From positions 1 to 44,916 of the forward strand of contig CATNCS010000014.1 in assembly GCA_950097245.1 (NCBI GenBank): a stretch of DNA of 44,916 nucleotides, in the 5' to 3' direction. Each line of letters starts with the position of its first letter. Positions within the stretch are counted from its first letter, which is position 1. The translations under genes and the position numbers were made by a program. The notes beneath the pieces were generated by a model. The model had not been told where the DNA came from, did no database searches, and saw only the letters and a list, made by a program, of their open reading frames with translations. The DNA is from an uncultured Oscillospiraceae bacterium. GTDB lineage: Bacteria > Bacillota > Clostridia > Oscillospirales > Oscillospiraceae. Below, piece after piece: positions 41,661-44,916 of the stretch.

Positions 41661-42012
41661 GAACAAAGGACGAACAAAAGGAAATAGGGTAAAAGGGCCG
41701 TTGCCGCTGGATCTATTGAAGCCGTGAGGAAGCCGTGAAGAATGGCAGAAAAGGCGGGCACCTCTGGAGCTATCGAAGCGGCGAGGAAGCGGCGAAAAGG
41801 GTGGTGCCTGCCCTGGAGCTGAAGCCCCAACGAAGCCCGAGAAATGGGGGGTGTTGCCCCTTCCTGGAATGATGCTCGAACTCCGAGCGAACGCCGAGAA
41901 ATGTGAAGGCTGTCATGCCTATCGAAGCGAGAACGAAGCGTGAAAAAGTGGGGGCTGTTCCCCTGAAAAGAAGCCCTGCAAAACCTCAACGAACAGAGAA
42001 CGAACAGAGAGA
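41661..42012 (+). repeat. Array of seven 11-bp direct-repeat pairs
   Basis: Pairs start at 41661, 41718, 41775, 41821, 41878, 41924 and 41991. In each, two adjacent 11-mers begin with GAA, and the second starts exactly 11 bases after the first (for example GAAGCGGCGAG then GAAGCGGCGAA at 41775). Inner sequences usually match within a pair more than between pairs. Each pair is followed by (G)AAATGG-like bases and often a short GC hairpin. Distances between pairs are 57, 57, 46, 57, 46 and 67 bases. No protein-coding gene is convincing here (41621-42414). Confidence 0.85.
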
Positions 42013-42251
42013 AATGCGCTTATCACCCCTTGCGATGTTGCCGCTGGGGGAAGGGATGAAAGCCCCCTTTCTGAGGCCATCCAGGCGGCCCGTATGGAGC
42101 GGGAGGGGCTGGACCCTTCCCAAGATGCTGATGGCGGCCATACGGAGGCGGAGGGGGTCTGACGTGGCTTTGTGTAGGTCGCCAGTCTGCCCGCATCCCT
42201 GCTGGAATGGTGATCTGTAGGGATGAGGTCAGGCGGTACTTTCCCCTGGAG

Positions 42252-42272
42252 AAACTGACACAAAACTGACAC
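42252..42272. promoter_or_regulatory. Putative integrase arm sites, right end
   Basis: AAACTGACAC at 42252-42261 and 42263-42272, 11 bases apart, the same repeat as at 32749-32805. The 142 bases from here to the attachment repeat hold no gene. Confidence 0.6.
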
Positions 42273-42414
42273 GGGCATGGGTTGGAAAGTATGGCTAACT
42301 GCTGACAAGGTATGGCAAGCAGGGGCAAGAAAATGGCGGGATGCCTTGGCCGACAAGGGCTAAAGGAGGATAAGGCAGGATAAACAATGGCAAGGAAAAT
42401 CAAGCGGTTATGAG

Positions 42415-42459
42415 TTGGTAAGGATGAGGTCCCCAGTTCAAATCTGGGTAGCAGCTCCA
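42415..42459 (+). repeat. Right attachment repeat
   Basis: 45 bases identical to 32640-32684. It is a tRNA-Thr 3' fragment with no 5' half, so it is not a functional tRNA. Confidence 0.93.
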
Positions 42460-42461
42460 TA

Positions 42462-42498
42462 AAATCCAGCCTTTTCTTTTGGAAAGACTGGATTTTTC
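42462..42498 (+). terminator. Terminator after the right attachment repeat
   Basis: AAATCCAG (with CTTT) pairs with (AAAG) CTGGATTT, followed by TTC. It may be the original tRNA-Thr terminator or belong to the next element. Confidence 0.65.
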
Positions 42499-42580
42499 TT
42501 ATGTTTCAGAACTTTTTCTGCTGGTTTGAATTTTCGGATTTTGGTTTGACCACACAAACAGCCACAGTCAGAGAAAAAAC

Positions 42581-42614
42581 GGCTCGCCGAGGGGGATATC
42601 TCACTCGGTGAGCC
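42581..42614 (-). terminator. Terminator of the downstream integrase, minus strand
   Basis: GGCTCGCCGAG (42581-42591) pairs with CTCGGTGAGCC (42604-42614). On the minus strand GTTTTTTCTC follows. Confidence 0.8.
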
Positions 42615-42625
42615 ATAGATTTTCG

Positions 42626-44047
42626 TCACCCTACTTTCAGACGTTTTCTTTCGGCGGCAATTTCCGTTTTCATTTCTACTATCATCTCTGCCAGCAGTTT
42701 TTCACACTCTTCCTTGTTGTGGGCATAGATATTTCTGGGGTGTTTTTTGCCATCCGGCCAGATTGGGGAATAGCGGCCTTCCCAGAGTTTTTCGTTGATC
42801 TGGGTGACGCACCCGGTCCCCGCTTTACGCCGCTGTCCTTTGTGGGCCTGGAATGTACTGGGAACAGGCTTTCGAGGTGCTAACTGAGTCTCTGCTTGTA
42901 GCTCAGTTTTTCCGATGCCCTGGTCGATCTTCACTGCCGCTGTACGACGCATTTCATCGGTAACGTGAGCGTAGATGTTCAGCGTGGTGCTGCTGGAGAC
43001 GTGGCCGATGATGGTGGACAGGGTCTTGATATCCATCCCATGTTCCAAGGCAGTGGTAGAAAATGTGTGTCTGAGGTCATGAAATCTGATTTTCTTACAT
43101 TCTGCCCGTTCCAGAACGGTCTGTAATCTTTTGCGAACTGCGGCTGGGTCTCTGGGCGAGTCCTCGCTGACCGGGGAAGGGAACATCCACCGGGAGTTCA
43201 TGGTTTCTTTGTAGGCCCCGAGGACATCCAGAACAGGCACAGGGAGGATCACGCTGCGGTTACCTGCCTTGGTCTTGGGTGGGGAGGTTACCAGTTTGCC
43301 TTTGACCCGGTGAACCTGCCGTTCTACCCGGAGTTCCCCAGTGCGGAGGTTGAGGTCATCCCATTGGAGGGCGCATATCTCGCCCCGCCGCAGTCCAGTG
43401 GAGAGCTCCAACAGGAGAAGCTCGAAGCAACTGTCCTCTTTGGCTTGGATCAGCAGACGTTGGATTTCCTCCGGAGAAAGCACCTGCATTTCTCTGGCTT
43501 TGGCGGAGGGGAGACGGCAGCCATCGGCGGGATTGCGGAAGAGGAGCTTTTCCGCAACGGCCTTGTCCAGTGCGGCATGGAGGGTGGTGTGGATGCCCCG
43601 AACAGTCTGGTCGGACAGTCCTTCACCATATAATTCAGACCGGAGCAGTCTGCCGCCCTGCTTGAGTTTAGCGTAGAACTGCTGGATGTCGTTGGTGGTC
43701 AGTTTGTCCATCTGGATATTGCCCAAGGCTGGGGTGATGTGCTGGTAGATGCGCCGCTCGTAGGACATCTGAGTATTGGGGCGGAGATTGGATTTCTTAT
43801 AGGTCTGATACCAGATATCCAGCCAGTCCCCCAATAGGATTCCAGGTTTAGGCTGTTCAGGAGCAGGAGCCTGGATGCTGTCCCTCAGTGCCTTGAGTTT
43901 TGCGATACAGTCCGACTTGGTCTTTGCCAGAAGATTTTTGGTGACGGGGAGGCCTTTATCGTCGTAGCCGACGACTACCCTCCCCTCCCAGCGGCCGTCT
44001 TTTCTCAGGCTGACGCCGCCGTCCCCGCGCTTTCTGCGTTTTGCCAC
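42626..44047 (-). CDS. Tyrosine recombinase with N- and C-terminal arm-like domains
   Basis: 473 residues. The N-terminal AP2-like arm-binding domain (GDGGVSLRKDGRWEGRVVVG) is followed by a core-binding domain (residues about 70-190) and a catalytic domain with Arg in TGLRRGE, HDLRHTFS, GHVSSST and the Tyr of NIYAHV. After the catalytic domain a C-terminal extension of about 90 residues contains a second arm-like module, GTGCVTQINEKLWEGRYSPI. It reads towards the right attachment repeat, as the island integrase does towards the left one. It overlaps the end of the preceding recombinase gene by 43 bases. Confidence 0.9.
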   Translation of the reverse strand: MAKRRKRGDGGVSLRKDGRWEGRVVVGYDDKGLPVTKNLLAKTKSDCIAKLKALRDSIQAPAPEQPKPGILLGDWLDIWYQTYKKSNLRPNTQMSYERRIYQHITPALGNIQMDKLTTNDIQQFYAKLKQGGRLLRSELYGEGLSDQTVRGIHTTLHAALDKAVAEKLLFRNPADGCRLPSAKAREMQVLSPEEIQRLLIQAKEDSCFELLLLELSTGLRRGEICALQWDDLNLRTGELRVERQVHRVKGKLVTSPPKTKAGNRSVILPVPVLDVLGAYKETMNSRWMFPSPVSEDSPRDPAAVRKRLQTVLERAECKKIRFHDLRHTFSTTALEHGMDIKTLSTIIGHVSSSTTLNIYAHVTDEMRRTAAVKIDQGIGKTELQAETQLAPRKPVPSTFQAHKGQRRKAGTGCVTQINEKLWEGRYSPIWPDGKKHPRNIYAHNKEECEKLLAEMIVEMKTEIAAERKRLKVG

Positions 44048-44886
44048 GGTTTCATCTCCTCTCCAAGGTAATCAGTCAGAAAGCCGCCGACAATGTCAGC
44101 GGCACGCTTCTGCATATCGCCGGTGGTGTGGGTATAGGTATCCAGAGTGAAGGACGCTTTGGTGTGGCCAAGGATTCCAGCCAGGGTTTTGGCATCCACA
44201 CCGCTGGACAGCGCATGAGTTGAGAATGTGTGTCTGAGGTCGTGGAAGCGGATATTTGGCAGTCCAGCCTCCGCCAGAAATTTCTTCAGCTGTCGGTAGG
44301 CACTGTCGGGATTCATAGGGGCCTCAGGCCGAAGTGGATCGTGAAAGATCCAGGGAGAGAAAGATTTCCGCTTTCGATCTTTCAACAGCTCCGCTGTGCT
44401 GGGCGGCAGGACGATCTTCCGGGTGCCAGCGTAGGTTTTGGTATCTCCCGCCACCAGCCTGCCGCCCTTTTCCCGATGGAGGGTGCGGCAGACTTTCAGT
44501 GTGCCGCCACGCTCATCAAAGTCGGTCCACATGAGTCCGCAGATCTCACCTCTGCGAAGACCGGTGGTCAACTCAGTGTAGAAGAAGTCATGCCAGATTT
44601 CATCGGCTTTGATCGCTGTCAGGAAAATATCCAGTTGCTCCTCGGTTAGAATCTTCATAGGCTGGTGAATTACCTTGGGCGGCTCCACCTCATCAGCGGG
44701 ATTGACAGGAATGAGTCCCTGATCTTTTGCTGCTTTGAGTGCGTGGTGGAGCGTAGTGTGGATGCTGTGGACGGTAGTGCTGGACAGCCCGGCCTTCCGT
44801 AAAATCTTGTGTAAGCGATATTCGACAAAGTCAAGTATAGAGCTGTGAAAACAGAATAGAATGATGGCTGAAGCCCTTCCTAACAC
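44005..44886 (-). pseudogene. Tyrosine recombinase truncated at its 5' end
   Basis: The frame gives 293 residues, but similarity to integrases begins only near residue 25 (LHKILRKAGLSSTTVHSIHT). The first 24 residues are encoded by unrelated sequence beyond about 44814, and the arm and first core-binding helices are missing. The catalytic residues are intact: TGLRRGE, HDLRHTFS, LGHTKAS, DTYTHTT. It lies just upstream of the second recombinase and probably formed a tandem pair with it. It was likely interrupted by a mobile element at 44815-44820. Confidence 0.7.
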
Positions 44887-44916
44887 ATCATCCCGGCGGG
44901 CCGGGCGGTATGCGCG
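44816..44916 (+). other. Possible end of an insertion element with a start of a gene
   Basis: The sequence leaves the recombinase near 44815. An ATGATG at 44861 opens a plus-strand frame to the window edge (MMAEALPNTSSRRAGRYAR). TAGAAT precedes it. Too short to identify. Confidence 0.3.

Noticed and set aside
41411-41989. Minus-strand frame of 192 codons under the antitoxin and repeat array
   Set aside because: It is antisense to a clear HigA-type antitoxin gene and reads the repeats as Phe/Ser/Arg-rich text without any known motif.
41661-42012. CRISPR array
   Set aside because: The repeats are 11-bp tandem pairs that differ between units, there are no constant repeats with unique spacers, and no cas genes are present.
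41903-42220. Plus-strand frame of 105 codons through the repeat-pair array
   Set aside because: No SD and composition driven by the repeats; frame is not kept across the array because of the 46-base spacings. Kept only as an alternative explanation in the array finding.
42023-42460. Minus-strand frame that starts in the right attachment repeat
   Set aside because: The first residues (MELLPRFELGTSSLP) are the known antisense tRNA-Thr artefact; the rest has no motif.

Overview
The window comes from a GC-rich, low-G+C-phylum Firmicute of the Clostridia, most likely an Oscillospiraceae-type gut bacterium. The evidence is the 16S rRNA sequence type, a gerA-type spore germination operon, the Bacillus-like order glmU-prs-pth ... 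flippase-mazG-rqcP, Shine-Dalgarno (SD) sites of the AGGAGG kind, and abundant interspersed GTAGGGGCGG palindromes. The genus cannot be fixed by eye.

Layout. 1-79 is the start of an IS5-type transposase. 0.3-3.3 kb is a proline operon (proC, proB, proA). 3.4-6.6 kb holds an HD-domain protein, a free-standing GlmU acetyltransferase domain, prs and pth. 6.6-7.1 kb has two divergent small regulatory-looking genes. 7.1-12.7 kb, on the minus strand, is an unusual peptidoglycan-like cluster: an alanine-racemase-fold protein without its PLP lysine, a D-aspartate-ligase-like ATP-grasp protein, an aspartate/glutamate racemase, and one continuous MurE-ArgB fusion. 12.9-15.8 kb has a zinc-ribbon protein, a small protein, a purine nucleoside phosphorylase and an MTA/SAH deaminase. 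15.9-19.4 kb carries a MurJ/SpoVB-type flippase, mazG, hup and rqcP. 19.5-21.4 kb is an apbE / NusG-domain-II / Gx-transporter operon. 21.5-26.2 kb has a membrane-anchored HTH protein and the ger operon.

26.2-32.7 kb is an rRNA locus with tandem promoters, in the order 16S, tRNA-Ala, tRNA-Ile, 23S, tRNA-Lys, tRNA-Glu, 5S, tRNA-Asn, tRNA-Met, tRNA-Trp, tRNA-Asp, tRNA-Thr. The 5S has its own consensus promoter.

32,640-42,459 is an integrated island of about 9.8 kb. It is bounded by a perfect 45-bp direct repeat of the 3' part of tRNA-Thr(GGT). Its layout is that of a phage satellite (PICI-like): a leftward integrase and CI-type repressor; rightward excisionase-like genes, replication organiser, DnaC-like loader, resolvase-like nuclease and late-regulator-like gene; then leftward secreted or zinc-ribbon cargo and a rightward HigB/HigA-type toxin-antitoxin pair. 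No capsid, terminase or relaxase gene is visible. Its right end holds an unusual array of seven 11-bp repeat pairs whose spacings fall near 46, 57 and 67 bp. Beyond the right copy of the repeat lie two more tyrosine recombinases, the outer one cut at its 5' end, which suggests a second island docked at the same site.

The best candidates for something undescribed are the MurE-ArgB / pseudo-Alr / Asl-like / racemase cluster, the satellite with its phased repeat-pair array, and the interspersed palindrome family that supplies stop codons and part of a lipoprotein signal peptide.
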